Assembly (NCBI GenBank): GCA_008704415.1
Contig: VXIS01000359.1
Location: forward strand, 1 to 45,284
From: Sphaerosporella brunnea
Taxonomy: Eukaryota; Ascomycota; Pezizomycetes; Pezizales; Pyronemataceae
DNA length: 45,284 nucleotides
Reading direction: 5' to 3'
The notes beneath the pieces were generated by a model, which was given only the letters and a program-made list of their open reading frames with translations, ran no database searches and was not told the origin of the DNA. Position numbers and translations under genes: made by a program. Shown here piece after piece: positions 1 to 10,971 of this stretch. Each line of letters opens with the position of its first letter. The stretch's first letter is position 1.

Positions 1-3000
1 ACTGCATAGGAGAGATCAACCCCTGTTTCGCCCGTCCAAGGGATAGGACCCAAGGGCAGTCTACATGTGCTCTTTATGTCATGGCCGCAAGCGGCCGAAT
101 ACATTATGATTAAAAAAAAAAAAACCAGACAAGCTTTTTCGGAGTTCCAAATGCGGTGCGACGATATATTACCCCGCATTGACATGCGCGGCCCTGCATG
201 AATCAACCACTCGGGAAGGTCTTATCAGTTGCCGGTGGGCTGTTTTTTTTATCATAATAGCGTAAGGCTTACTTGAATTCAGAGGCAATGAAGTCAACAT
301 GTTGCCTGCAATGGCCATGGCTGTTGGGTGATCCCACTAGAGTTGCGCTTCTGCTCTACTAGTGTTCGGACAAAACTGACCTCGTTTTTGGTTATTCGGT
401 CCCATAATTCGGTCTTGTCTGTAAATTTTTCATTTCTACACGATCGTGCAAAAGGGGGGTTTACAATGATCAGGGGTAAAATTTACAACGACTAGGAACC
501 GGGGGGGCATCAACTATAGATTTGCGATGATCATCAAGGTCAATGGTCAGTGTAAACCGTTATTCCAACGGTTTCCCTCAACGTGAACAGAGCAGACACG
601 GAGGCGGAGCAGGAGCGGAGACAGAGGTCTACTAGGCTAGACCCAAGAGCAACCAAGAAACCAGAGTCGAATAGGATACAAGAGGTTGCGTGAGGAAGAA
701 GGAACGAAACACTGTGGGAAGGATGAATGTAGCGATCCATGCAACAGTCCTTGAAAAACTGACCCGTTCATAAAGTGGTACCCATCAAGTGTGATGCCAT
801 GAGTGTCATCCCTCACTACCTCTATCTCAAGAAACCAGATTCACACCTTGAAAAATAGCAACATCCAACCCTTCACATCTATACTTAAACCTTGAGATCC
901 ATCCTCGAGTAATATCCACGTAAGGTTTCTTTGGCCGATGGTTTCAAGTTTGCCAATGGCTGCCAATCGCATTCTATGTATCCAACCTATTCCAGATACT
1001 GACGTCTCCACTGATGAGATTGCGTTGTTCTCTTCTTGCCGTGTACAGTCAAATCAATAGACTACTGCAAAAGAGACATCAACCCCTCAAGTGTCACCCC
1101 CTCCTTCAGTGACCCCGTCGATGACTGACCCCTTCACCCGACACGACATGTCATTTGCTAGCCTGCGCCCATCCATGGGATAGAAGGCTGGAGACATGTT
1201 GGCAGGACTACGATATGCATACACCCTGGCAATAGAGTACAGTCCTTCAGCCCCGCGCAGAGAACATTCTAGGCTGCCTTTTTTTTGGTCGTGAAACCCT
1301 GCGCGTGCGCAGATCAGGCAGCCGAAACAATCTGCCTTCCTGTGTTATGCAGGACGTAACCCCGCCGGAATTTTGTCTTGCATCCCCGCCAAAAATTCAA
1401 ACATACCGGCATAGTGAAGCGTATCGATATCGTGCTGATATCATGGTCGAGTGCGGCGCAGCCTTGCAGCCGATAAGCCAGCAGGTACAACGTCGCCTTG
1501 ATAGCCGGGGTGGTCATTGTTTGCTACAGGATAGCTGGAATAGTTCGACCAAACAAAACCGCGCAACCCGTAGGATTCCATCTGTGAGGGGGCCAATTTC
1601 CTTTCCTTGAATGGATGCTTGCAATTGAGTTTTGATTGCTCCAAGAAATTAGGGGTAACTGCGACCCCAATAAGGATCGGAGAAGAATGAGCTGCTTTTT
1701 TTAATTCCCATGTTACTCTGTAACTGATGTGATTGAGTTCAGCAAGGCATCTATTCAATCGCCGATTGGCAGTATCATGATCGTGAGCTGCCTTGACCCC
1801 GCTCCATCGGCTGGCAGGGGGGCCATCAAGAAGGCCGAGCCCGCAAAGCCACTATGGCGTCAATGAGCATACGGGCTTGCCTGATATGTGGGTAGAACGG
1901 AGGGATAGCTGTTCAATTGATGCAGCTGGTGAATAAAAGCAGTCTTACCGTTCTGTTCTCGAGGCCGTAGAACATGGCAGCCACAGGCAGGGTATCAGTG
2001 ATCAGCCTGGAGCCGCACCGTTGAGAGCCTAGCGCACGGACAAAAAGGTGAGGAAACATGTTTCAGCCTAGGCAACAAATGCGGACCCCAGTTTGCTGGC
2101 TGAGGCGGCTGAACAAACGCATGGTCATGATCAACTCAGGCACAACCATGGGATTAGTTTCCGTGACTGAAAAGTGCGCCGGAGCAAGTGTCACAGCTGC
2201 CCAGCCTCAATGCCCAATGGACACACAGTCTGTAGAAGGTCTTCATTTCCGCACTCGAACTTCGCTATCCGGGTAAATCCAAGCACTGATCGCTGCGGGC
2301 AAAGTTCCCAGAGCATCCAATCAAGTGGAATTATGCCTTGCCATGGCCCGTGGGTCAGATGATTCCGTATCATTTCTCCGTGAATGTGGTGAATGTGATT
2401 GGAAGAGTCAGCGATCAGATATGCACGGGTGCATATCGAGCACTGCCACCTTCTGGTACGACCGCTCCGTTCGAACATCTCCGCACACTAGCTGAGCCAC
2501 AGCCGGGGCGCGGGGACCATAGCAGGAACCTGAATAGTGCGAATTAAAGACCGAGAAGAAGCTGAATGATATGAGTTGAGTGCGCGGCAGCGCTTAATTT
2601 AACGCGGCTTGCAAACCATGGTCGCCTCGGCTACGCCAGAGTGCATCTCGTATGACTCTCCGCCGAACACATTCACGTCATGTCGAACGATCCGAATTTC
2701 TGCCACGGCGCGGCGAATTGGCCACATGTCGTCAAGAATGGCCGCAGCACAACTGGTGATCAGCGGATAGTGGCATGCCGCATGCGCGGCGACGGCAACG
2801 CCTTCCCGCCCAGTCCGGCACGGATTCTTAGCCAAATACACAAGCATGCGAGCCGGTTTGCAGCGGCCAGGCACTGCAGTGGAGCGAAAGTCTCGCAATC
2901 GTTCCCTTTTAGTATGACATATCCGTGTGAGGCGATCAGGCACCAGACGAGATGATCTTTGGCAGTCGTTGGATCTTCTAGATCTACGGTAAAGCATTTT

Positions 3001-3480
3001 CAGCTGCCACGGCTTCCAGTGAAATGCATCGAAGCACGTAGCAGGGACGTCATTCCGGCGTTGCGATATCGAGCCGGGCCGCTGGGCTGGCGGTTTACAG
3101 GCCTCAATATGTTCGTGTGAGGCGCTTATTGGGCGCCCTAACAGTGCGGGCTCAGCCTTGATGTTTGCGGAGTTGCCGAGTGGGGCCCGGCGCGGCGTTT
3201 GTGAACTCCGAGACAGCGTACGTACGCCCCCGGCACCCCTGGCCGGCATTTGTCAGCAAAATGCGAGGGGTGGAAGCTTACTCGATGAAGAAATTACTGA
3301 GGTGTGCAAATCACCAGAGTGAGAAAGTCTCGCCCTCCGCATTTTATTTGTTCCAACAATTATCCTCTCGGGGACCATGCACAATAAGAGAGGGGATGAG
3401 GGTACATATTTCCCAGATCCGCCTGTCATGTCAGCCTTGCTCTAGGTCGAATTCGAATAACTTCGAGTTGGTGGTACGTG
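1..3480. other. Region without a recognisable gene
   Basis: No family I recognise is encoded here on either strand. Several short open frames exist; the longest is 216 codons on the minus strand (2599-3249), with no motif, no hydrophobic segment and an Arg/Pro/Ser-rich composition. A frame at 1441-1758 (-) contains a short stretch that looks more protein-like but ends without any domain. The region may be degraded intergenic DNA. An A-run of 15 bases lies at 109-123. Confidence 0.5.
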
Positions 3481-3487
3481 ATGGCGG

Positions 3488-3494
3488 TTATAAA
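3488..3494 (+). promoter_or_regulatory. TATA-like box before VWA gene
   Basis: TTATAAAG lies about 110 bases before the ATG at 3601. It is followed by a C/A-rich leader (CACAACGACAACAACC) typical of fungal 5' untranslated regions. This favours 3601 or 3607 as the true start over the upstream in-frame ATG at 3481. Confidence 0.3.
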
Positions 3495-3600
3495 GAAGGA
3501 TAAAACCCCTCGCCCTTCCAGCTGCCCCCAACCTCCAACACCACAACGACAACAACCACCCGCTACCAACCCTCACAAAAGACACGGTAGTATAAAACTC

Positions 3601-4506
3601 ATGATCATGGCGCTCAAATCACTCATCGGTACCATCACCGGTAGAAACAACTCCCGGAAGGAGAAATCACCCACATCACCCACTTCGAAAAAAACCATCT
3701 TCCGTCGTCGTATGAACGAGCGCCAAATGGATCCTCCCCCGCCCCCCTACGATCATCCAGGCAACTCTCGACAGCCCAACACACAGCCAAACCCCTTTGC
3801 AGACCAGGACCTCTCCCTACAGCGCGCATCCACCTTCCGCGATGTGCCAACTCAAGACCCTTACGCAGCGCTCAGCCGTTTTGATACCGTTTTCCTTATC
3901 GACGATAGCGGAAGTATGAGCGGCAGCAACTGGAGCCAGACCTCGGCTGCGCTAGCCGCAATCGTGCCGGTGTGCACGGCATACGATTCCGACGGCGTCG
4001 ATATCCACTTCCTCAACAACTCACGGCCGCACTACGGGGTGCGGTCGGCGGGTGATGTCATGCAGATCTTTTCATCCGTTTCGCCGTTTGGAACAACGCC
4101 AACTGGTGCCCGCTTGGGGGACTTGTTACAAAAGTATTTGTCTGCGTACAAGAAGAATCGCGCTATTAAGCCATTAAACATCATATGCATCACGGATGGT
4201 GAACCGACGGATCCTGCGAAGCTAGAGAAAGCAATTGTTAAGGCGGCGAAGGAATTGGATGTTCTAGATGCACGAGATCGGCAGGTGGGGATTCAGTTCT
4301 TCCAGGTGGGAAGCGATGAGAGTGCTACGGAGGCGCTCGAGGAACTGGATAACAGCTTGGTGGAGGAACATGGGGTCCGGGATATGGTTGATACGGTTAG
4401 CTGGAAGCAGATGAATGGAGGACGTGGGTTGACGGGTGATGGAGTGCTCAAGGCCGTCATGGGCGCCATCGATGGAAAGCTCGATCGGAAGAGAAAGCTT
4501 TACTGA
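3601..4506 (+). CDS. VWA-domain protein, probable cytosolic metal-dependent binding protein
   Basis: About 301 residues from the ATG at 3601; a second ATG follows at 3607, and the open frame also reaches an ATG at 3481, giving a longer low-complexity N-terminus. The first 90 residues are basic and Pro/Ser-rich with a poly-Pro run and look disordered. A von Willebrand factor A fold follows. The metal-ion-dependent adhesion site is complete: DxSxS in FLIDDSGSMSG (about residues 101-105), the threonine in PFGTTPTGARL (about 166-168) and the aspartate in ICITDGEPTD (about 199). There is no signal peptide or membrane segment, so an intracellular protein-binding role is likely. Similar single-VWA proteins are common and mostly uncharacterised in ascomycetes. 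No intron is needed. The nearest neighbours are a gene-poor region and a MITE, so context adds nothing about function. Confidence 0.85.
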   Translation: MIMALKSLIGTITGRNNSRKEKSPTSPTSKKTIFRRRMNERQMDPPPPPYDHPGNSRQPNTQPNPFADQDLSLQRASTFRDVPTQDPYAALSRFDTVFLIDDSGSMSGSNWSQTSAALAAIVPVCTAYDSDGVDIHFLNNSRPHYGVRSAGDVMQIFSSVSPFGTTPTGARLGDLLQKYLSAYKKNRAIKPLNIICITDGEPTDPAKLEKAIVKAAKELDVLDARDRQVGIQFFQVGSDESATEALEELDNSLVEEHGVRDMVDTVSWKQMNGGRGLTGDGVLKAVMGAIDGKLDRKRKLY

Positions 4507-5795
4507 GCACGCAATGTTTTGCATAGCAGATTAGACCGGTGCCACCGTTCAGTGGCACTTACGGCAGACCTTGATGTTTCTTGTACACGCTTTTGTTTTC
4601 GCGGCCCCATTACAGGCGTTCTGAGGCGTTTGAGGGAGATGGACTCTGCCATTTTTTCCTAGGGTTATTATGGGCTTCAACAGCGGTGCGCGCTGCGCAG
4701 TTTCCTTTTTTGTCTGCGGTCTATGTATGTACATGGGCAGGTTATGATTCATCGACATAGCGAACAATGGATCTGGTTATATGACTCAGCTCTCACTGAC
4801 CTCTTCAATTTTAAGTTCAGCTCGCCCTACGCTTGCAGCTTTATTTTCTAATTTCGGTTTTCAAATTGGTTGTGATTTTAACCTTCGCCACCCAGCCTTA
4901 TGGAATACGCGCAAAAACTCACAACCAGCGAACTTTTCCCGCAGGAGCGTTGGCCAAGCCTTATGCAAGGCTCGGGTGTCAGAGTGTCCTTGAAGGGGAT
5001 ATCGGTTGTCCACAGGGCAAGGCTGAAACCATGAAACGCTGGTCACGATCGCCTAGTTTCAAGGGCAGTGCATCACCGTGCATGCGAGGCGAAGGTATTG
5101 AGGCGCTCGAGCCTCATTGCTTTTGATCCTCCTAGGCAGGCGCCTCATCCTTTGAGACAAGGCAATTTGGTAACTGTTCTACAACCCAACAAACATCAAC
5201 CCGCGCGCCAACTCTGCGGCGAAGGGATTCGAAGGTCACATCGGTGGCTATGCGCATAGTTATATGCAGGCCTTGTGCGGGGTACCGGCTCGTTCTGATA
5301 CTTTGGACAAGTATCGACGAACCCCTCACTTGATCATGAGTCAATATATATGCAGTTGATCGATCACATTTTTCTGCTTTGGAGAGCCGTAGGCCAGCCT
5401 GACTGCTCCGCACTTATCACTGGGCCAAATGGAAGCTTATGACCTACAGCTATTGTTCATATGTGCTTCTAGAGTAAGGAAGGTCCTTTTTTTTTTTTTT
5501 TCTGCCTCGTCGCCTCGCACGTGGGAAATCGTGTGAAATGTCTTTGCCATCTGCTTTCTGCCGTTGCAGTTGGCGCCGCGCCGTGGTGACGGTTGCCAAC
5601 GCGAATGGCTTTCAACCACCACTCATCAGATCTCACATCATCGCATTGACACGTGGTTTAAAAAAAACCCCCAGATCCAGATGTTTCGCCCAACACATGA
5701 TTGAGGCTTCGGATCCTAGATTGTTGAAAACTGCAGCCCGGTTCCCCTGCAGCTACTACCTACACTGGTAGCGTGAGGCTTGGCCGTCTTGTGCT
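4507..5795. other. Intergenic region, nothing recognised
   Basis: There are only short open frames with no recognisable motif. A T-run of 17 bases lies at 5487-5503 on the plus strand. No RNA gene was seen. Confidence 0.5.
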
Positions 5796-6355
5796 TAGAG
5801 TGCCGGACACTTAGTAGGGGTAGTGTGACAGGGGGTCAACGCCCGCAATAACCCCCCCACGCCGACCTTTATAACACCCCACAACGAAAAAAAGAATTTA
5901 ATTAAGTCCCGAGGAACGATAGAGTAGGATGCAAAGAGCAATACTTCGGGACTAAAATTCGATTTGATGGCGTGGTGGTGGAGCTATAACGGCTAGAAAG
6001 TCATGTGTTTTTTGGTGGCGGAGGTTTTATATGAAAGCGGCTCTGCGCGGCTCTGCGCGGCTCAATTACCCTCGCTATACCCAATTAGGGAAAGTGATTG
6101 TCGAGTGACTTTAGATGATCTCGCATAAATGTGTACCGAATGCATCATCATCGATTTTGACCCTAAAAGTAACAAAGAACGAACTTTTGACTGAGAGAAA
6201 ATGTGTTATCAGTTGAAAATAGTGTGAGTTATTCATGTTTGGGCGGGGACTTTACACACATGAGCCATCACTCGCTGCTTAATAATCAAGGACAGCAATT
6301 TGAAATTGCCAAGACTTTGCCAAGGCGCTAGCCCTACTAAGTGTCCGGCACTCTA
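5796..6355. mobile_element. MITE 1, TA target duplication, 22-bp terminal inverted repeats
   Basis: GAGTGCCGGACACTTAGTAG-GG begins at 5798 and its exact reverse complement ends at 6353, giving a 556-bp element. Both ends are flanked by TA (5796-5797 and 6354-6355), the target duplication of Tc1/mariner/pogo (Fot1)-type transposons. The inside holds no transposase frame; it contains C-runs, an AT-rich core and a 10-bp direct repeat (GCGGCTCTGC, 2.7 copies near 6037-6063). It is therefore a non-autonomous miniature element. It ends only 57 bases before the ATG of the next gene, so it probably supplies part of that gene's promoter or leader. Confidence 0.8.
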
Positions 6356-6412
6356 GAAGGAGCAAGCTCATTCAACCATTCGATAGACGGAGCCTGAGAC
6401 AGCACGACAATC

Positions 6413-7399
6413 ATGCCTCCCAAGTCAGCAACAACGAAGGATCGCAGCAAGAAGAACACAAAGGTCAACAAGGGGAACCGGAGTTTGCCTCCACCGGCGG
6501 AAGATGATGATAGCACGAAATGCGATGCAATACTGGTTACCCGATCGGAACTCGGAGAGGAGGAAGAAATGAAGCAGGACGCCAAAGATGCGCTCGGACA
6601 GGCACTGCAAGAGGAGGAAGAAATGAAGCAGGACGCCAAAGATGCGCTCGGACAGGCACTGCAAGAGGAGGAACTCCACGTTGAGGACGTGAGGGGAGAT
6701 CTTTTCGTCGGTAATCGCCGCGGTCTTAGCTTCGCCAATTACAAGGTGGATCAAGCAGATCTTCGGGCTCGCGTTGATGCACAGGACAAGAAGATCGCTT
6801 CGCAGGATATCAAGATCGCTTCGCAGGATATCAAGATCGCTTCTCTGGAGGACCGCGTGAGCAGTCTGACGCGTTCGCTCGACGCTTACAAACTCCTGAG
6901 GAGCCGTTTCATCAGCACTTTCAAGCGTGATAAGCTTGCCAACGCAACCGAGGCAGACAAGAGAATTATCGGAACGGGCAACGCGTGGGCGCACGGAGGG
7001 GATGCGGTTGTCGATGCCTTGCTGTATACAGGCACAGGTGGAAGAAGAGATTTCAAAGCTTTCGAGAAGCTGTACGGGTTTCTGCCTGAGACAGTGCAAA
7101 GGATTAGTGAGTTCTTTGCTATTTTCAAAATTGCAAGGCTAACACGCTCAGGTCATCAGCCAACAATCGACGTCATGAACACTCACGCCGCGGTGATCGC
7201 CTCGAATTACAAAACCGGCAGCGACAAGTTTTACAAGCTGTTTGCAGAGTTTGTCAATCTCTTCAAGGAGTCGGGCGAGGGTTATGAGCAGGGTTATTTG
7301 GATGGGAACCCGACGGACGTGACTCACGCATACTGGGCGTTTGTGAACTGTATCAACCATGAGGTTACGAGGGTCGAGGCCGCGGAGGCCAGTGATTAG
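6413..7399 (+). CDS. Coiled-coil hypothetical protein with tandem repeats, one intron
   Basis: I do not recognise the family. The N-terminus is lysine-rich (nuclear-signal-like) and is followed by 2.2 copies of an 18-residue acidic repeat containing EEMKQDAKDALGQALQ, encoded by exact 54-bp tandem DNA copies at 6557-6610 and 6611-6664. Next come heptads KIASQDI repeated every 21 bases (6791, 6812, 6833) that run into LEDRVSSL, a clear coiled coil. The C-terminal 170 residues look globular. A 45-base intron is likely at 7107-7151: GTGAGT donor, GCTAAC branch site and CTCAG acceptor. It is in frame, so the product is about 313 residues spliced or 328 unspliced. MITE 1 sits 57 bases upstream. A structural or scaffolding role is possible but unproven. 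Confidence 0.6.
   Translation: MPPKSATTKDRSKKNTKVNKGNRSLPPPAEDDDSTKCDAILVTRSELGEEEEMKQDAKDALGQALQEEEEMKQDAKDALGQALQEEELHVEDVRGDLFVGNRRGLSFANYKVDQADLRARVDAQDKKIASQDIKIASQDIKIASLEDRVSSLTRSLDAYKLLRSRFISTFKRDKLANATEADKRIIGTGNAWAHGGDAVVDALLYTGTGGRRDFKAFEKLYGFLPETVQRISEFFAIFKIARLTRSGHQPTIDVMNTHAAVIASNYKTGSDKFYKLFAEFVNLFKESGEGYEQGYLDGNPTDVTHAYWAFVNCINHEVTRVEAAEASD
7107..7151 (+). other. Predicted 45-base intron
   Basis: GTGAGT donor, GCTAAC branch site 10 bases before a CTCAG acceptor. Its length is a multiple of three and it holds no stop, so reading through it would also keep the frame. Confidence 0.6.
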
Positions 7400-8007
7400 A
7401 CGAAGTCTTTTTTCCTTTGGTGTTTCGGTGAATAGATGGCAATGGAGTTTCGGTTGTATGGCGATTCGGCTGGGCGAATTATGTAATTTGTTATTGATGT
7501 ATTATACTATGAATTTGGGGGACCCCTTGAGCGAAGCGAAAGAGGGGGGGGGGGGGCTTCCTCTGCTTCTTCTTCTTCTTTTTGCGCCCGCGACGGCACA
7601 AGAAAAAAAAATACGTATTTACCATTTACCATGGCAGTCAAGATCCAAACCGGGCTTACATTCCGGCATGCAAAGCCACTTGTGCGGCCAGCAGAACCCC
7701 AGGAAGGCACCAGCCCGGGCCAGAGCTCCAACTCTTGCTTTGCGAGCGCCACTGGGTCATTCTCACCGGTTGGACAAGCTGTAAAGAACTTTTGGAATGT
7801 TTCTACAAACATTCAAACGGATATCTGACGTGCGTTTTTTTTTTTTTACCTGGCGGGTGGGATAGCCATTCTGGGGAGGCAGGATCCGAAATAGAATACC
7901 ATTGGCGGTGCCCCAAAGGCAGAAGATATCTTGATATCTAATTAGAGTTCTATCGATCTATCTAGGTAGATCTAGATCGATCCCGCTTCTTCCACCACTC
8001 ATATCCC
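7400..8007. other. Intergenic region between convergent genes
   Basis: It contains a G13 run (7544-7556), CTT repeats, a T-run near 7836-7848 and a self-complementary block near 7950-7980 (ATCGATCTA / TAGATCGAT around a 12-base loop) that could fold in the 3' region of the phosphatase transcript. No gene seen. Confidence 0.45.
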
Positions 8008-8715
8008 TTACTTCTCTGCAGCCTCAACAAGCTCCCAAACGCCTCCCAGCACCAGGGCGGGCTCCTCCACGCGCTCGTGCGCATACCCAAGCACACCAAT
8101 ACCGCCGGGATCCAACGTCATGACCAAATTCATCTCCAGCGGGAAGCCCAACCAGCGTTTTGCGAACGCCCTCAAAAAGTGGCCATGGCTAACAATCAAG
8201 ACATCCTGCGGTTCATTGCATCCATGCAGCTCGCCGCCCTTCAAAAACCTTCCCTGCAGGCCCTTGATCATCGCGATAACCTCGTCGATCCTCCCCGTCA
8301 GCGCCTCGGGGCTCTCGCCCCCCGCGCCCTCCGTTCCGTCCCGCCAGATATCCCACGCCCGCTCGCAGTCGTACCCGCGCCCCTTGCGCAACGCGCGGAT
8401 CTGCGCCGGCGTGAGCCCCTCGTAATCCCCATACCCCCACTCCCGCACGCGGTCCTCCGTCTGCACCACCGCCCGCGCCGGCGTCTCCGGCAGCAGGTGC
8501 GCCAGGGTCTGCTGCGCGCGTAGACGTGGGGAAACGAAGATGTGCGAGAGCCGCGCGGGGTCGATGACGCGGTTGGGGCCGACCGCGGTTCGCGCGGTTG
8601 CGTCGATTGTGAGCGCGCCGCGTGCCGTCAGCGGAAGGTCCGTAATCGACGTGTGCGCGCCGGTGAGCGTCCACGGTGTCTCGCCGTGGCGGCAGAGGAT
8701 TAGGCGAGGCGGCAT
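8008..8715 (-). CDS. Histidine-phosphatase (phosphoglycerate-mutase-like), SHB17-type sedoheptulose bisphosphatase
   Basis: 235 residues in one exon from the ATG at 8715. The catalytic RHGE motif is at residues 9-12 (phospho-acceptor His10), with conserved SPR (62-64), the acid/base glutamate in REWGYGDYEG (91-100) and the second catalytic histidine in IVSHGHF (His177). The segment TGAHTSITDLPLT matches the family of yeast Shb17, the sedoheptulose-1,7-bisphosphatase that feeds riboneogenesis in the non-oxidative pentose phosphate pathway. That substrate is inferred from the family; a broader sugar-phosphate phosphatase is possible. It is cytosolic, with no signal peptide. The gene is unusually GC-rich compared with its flanks, as expected of a conserved, well-expressed fungal gene. 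Confidence 0.85.
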   Translation of the reverse strand: MPPRLILCRHGETPWTLTGAHTSITDLPLTARGALTIDATARTAVGPNRVIDPARLSHIFVSPRLRAQQTLAHLLPETPARAVVQTEDRVREWGYGDYEGLTPAQIRALRKGRGYDCERAWDIWRDGTEGAGGESPEALTGRIDEVIAMIKGLQGRFLKGGELHGCNEPQDVLIVSHGHFLRAFAKRWLGFPLEMNLVMTLDPGGIGVLGYAHERVEEPALVLGGVWELVEAAEK

Positions 8716-10971
8716 TGCGATGGCGTGAGGCGGTGCTTGTGGAAGCTCCGAGAAAAAGCGGAAAGTGGGGTAGAAGAGGGGGTTTTAATTGGTGAATCAC
8801 GTGGTGGTGACTTGCTATGCCGGTCGAAGAACAAAAACCTACTCTACAATTTGATCATGAAGGCAAAGAATTAAGGACCGCTTACGATCAGGCATCAAGC
8901 GTATCTGAGAGCAGCGCTCGCGCTAGAGCCGGGTGGGCTGTTGGACGCTCGAATGATCTCCAGGCACGTCGCTGTCTATGAGCAGCGTACATACTCGACG
9001 TCGTGACTTGAGTTGAGCCCAAACGGCCAACCCGCAGCCGAAACAGCCAATCCAGCCAGCCAGCTATTGAGACCACTGGTCTTTAGTCTTAAAAACAACA
9101 GTTATTGTCCAAAGACGTATACATTGCGATCGTCGGTCAAAATCCTCGAAGGCAACAGCCGAGTGATATCACATGATGCTTGCACCTGAGCAGAAACCGT
9201 AAGTGCCATTCAGGCTGCTCATTGACCATTGTCTTGAAGCGAGCAGAAACTTCCATTTGTTCGAAATCCAAAACGGTGTTCATATCGGGGGGCTGAGTCC
9301 CTCAAATTCACGGGCTCCAGTGAGGTCTCGCCCAGTTCACCGACACTTGCTGATGTTAGAAAATTTTCAGGACAGCTGTTGAACAAGCCCGCAGAAGCTT
9401 TGCCTGCGCTCTCGACGCAGCCTACGCACCCTAGGAGAGCGTGTTAAGTTTCTTGAAACGTTCCCTGGTAAACTGCTACCTCCATTTTCTTGTGGCGGTC
9501 GCCATTCTTTGGATGGCCATGGTGAGTCTGGCAACCCCCCCCCCCCCCCGGCCAAAGGGGAAGGGGTACGGACTGAAAGGCCCTTTGCATTATCAGCCAT
9601 TTTCCAACCGGATAGCATCCCCTTTGGCGCTTGTCTATATTCCTTCCAATAGCCTCAGTCTCAGTTGTAAAGAAGGGACTGGAAGTGCAGCTAGACCCCG
9701 ACCCAATGCGTCCATCCCCCATGACTTCCCAGAGACGCTCTTCTACACGCACCACTACAGGCCACCTGCCCCCGCCGCAGACGTCCCCGCTCCACTTATT
9801 ATCCCCACAACACCATCTCAGCGGTCCTCTCCTTCCGCCCACCACAATCCTCGCACTCCGACCATTACCAACACCCCACGTCCAAGGCCAGTAAGGTGGC
9901 GAAGACGGCGTCTGCCCCGTCCCGTCCTGCTGTCCATACGATGCGGTCCCAGCCGACCTACGGAAAGTGGGACATCGAGATCAGCATCGATGTGCCAGAG
10001 GGCCTTGAGTATATCCAGTGGGCCCTGCGCCGTCAATGTTTCAGTGCCGGCGAAGAGGAGAGTGAGGAGGCGATGGGGATGACGATGAGGAGGGACGATG
10101 GAGAAGGAAAAGGAACAAGATGGATTTTTTTTTGGATTTTTTGGATTTTTCCATAGATTCTCTTCATACAAAATACCAGCAAGCCATTGCGCAAACGACG
10201 CTCAGGTTGGGCAATCTCCGTAGAGGTAGAACTTCTCCACTCTATTGAAACGTCCCGATACAAGCATAGCACGAGGGGTGATTGTACATACTTGATATAG
10301 GGAATTTGGCTGCTTACCCGCTTAATCATTCTTGTCAATATCATGTGGACTCCAAACAGCACTGGACATTTTTGGAGAGACACTATTAACACAAGCGCAA
10401 ACTTGCCTGCGTCGTCTACAAAAGCCGCCCAGTCTCAAGATTGAATTTTTTTTTACCTTAGTGTGTTTTTTTCCCACAACTCCCATGGTGAAGTGATTTT
10501 TCGTGTCCGAGAATTCCGGGACATGACGCTGGCAATAACAGAGTATTGTACTATGTGGGGTTGCCGCACGCAGACACGTTGCGGCCATTTCCAGCAGGTC
10601 AATCAGCTTAACATCCAGTGCGGCCCTGGTGATTATATATACCTTATATTTCTAAGAGGAACTTTTCAGAGAGGGGCAGACAATTGGATCGCAGACTGGG
10701 GCTGCGAGGTGATGAGGATTGTTTTGGGACTTTTCCCTGCCCGAGGAAGTGGCATCGACACAGTACCTCCACGCGTAAACAACGTGTTTTACAAAGACTT
10801 GCACTATCAATTTTATACAAACAGAGCTATCTTAAGGACTATCCGCTGACCGTGGCAACGTCGCCTCGTTGCGCGCGCCGCCACTCATGATCTCCTCCAA
10901 TAACGCGGTCTCCGACTGTGCTTGCGACCGGCATCTGACAGCATCGACAGATCTCGCGACAACTCCCTTCA
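8716..10971. other. 2.2-kb region without a convincing gene
   Basis: Small overlapping frames exist on both strands. A plus-strand segment near 9690-9890 followed by 9896-10110 (containing YGKWDIEISIDVPEGLEYIQ) has some protein-like composition and could be a small spliced gene, but I cannot define exons. A frame at 10463-10849 (+) has no recognisable motif. The region also holds a C15 run (9535-9549) and T-rich runs near 10125-10150. Confidence 0.4.

Noticed and set aside
2599..3249. 216-codon minus-strand open frame
   Set aside because: Arg/Pro/Ser-rich, no motif or domain, overlapping frames on the other strand; probably chance in GC-rich DNA.
9441..10082. 213-codon plus-strand open frame
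   Set aside because: It starts through a C15 run and changes apparent coding frame near 9890; I could not build a consistent spliced gene.
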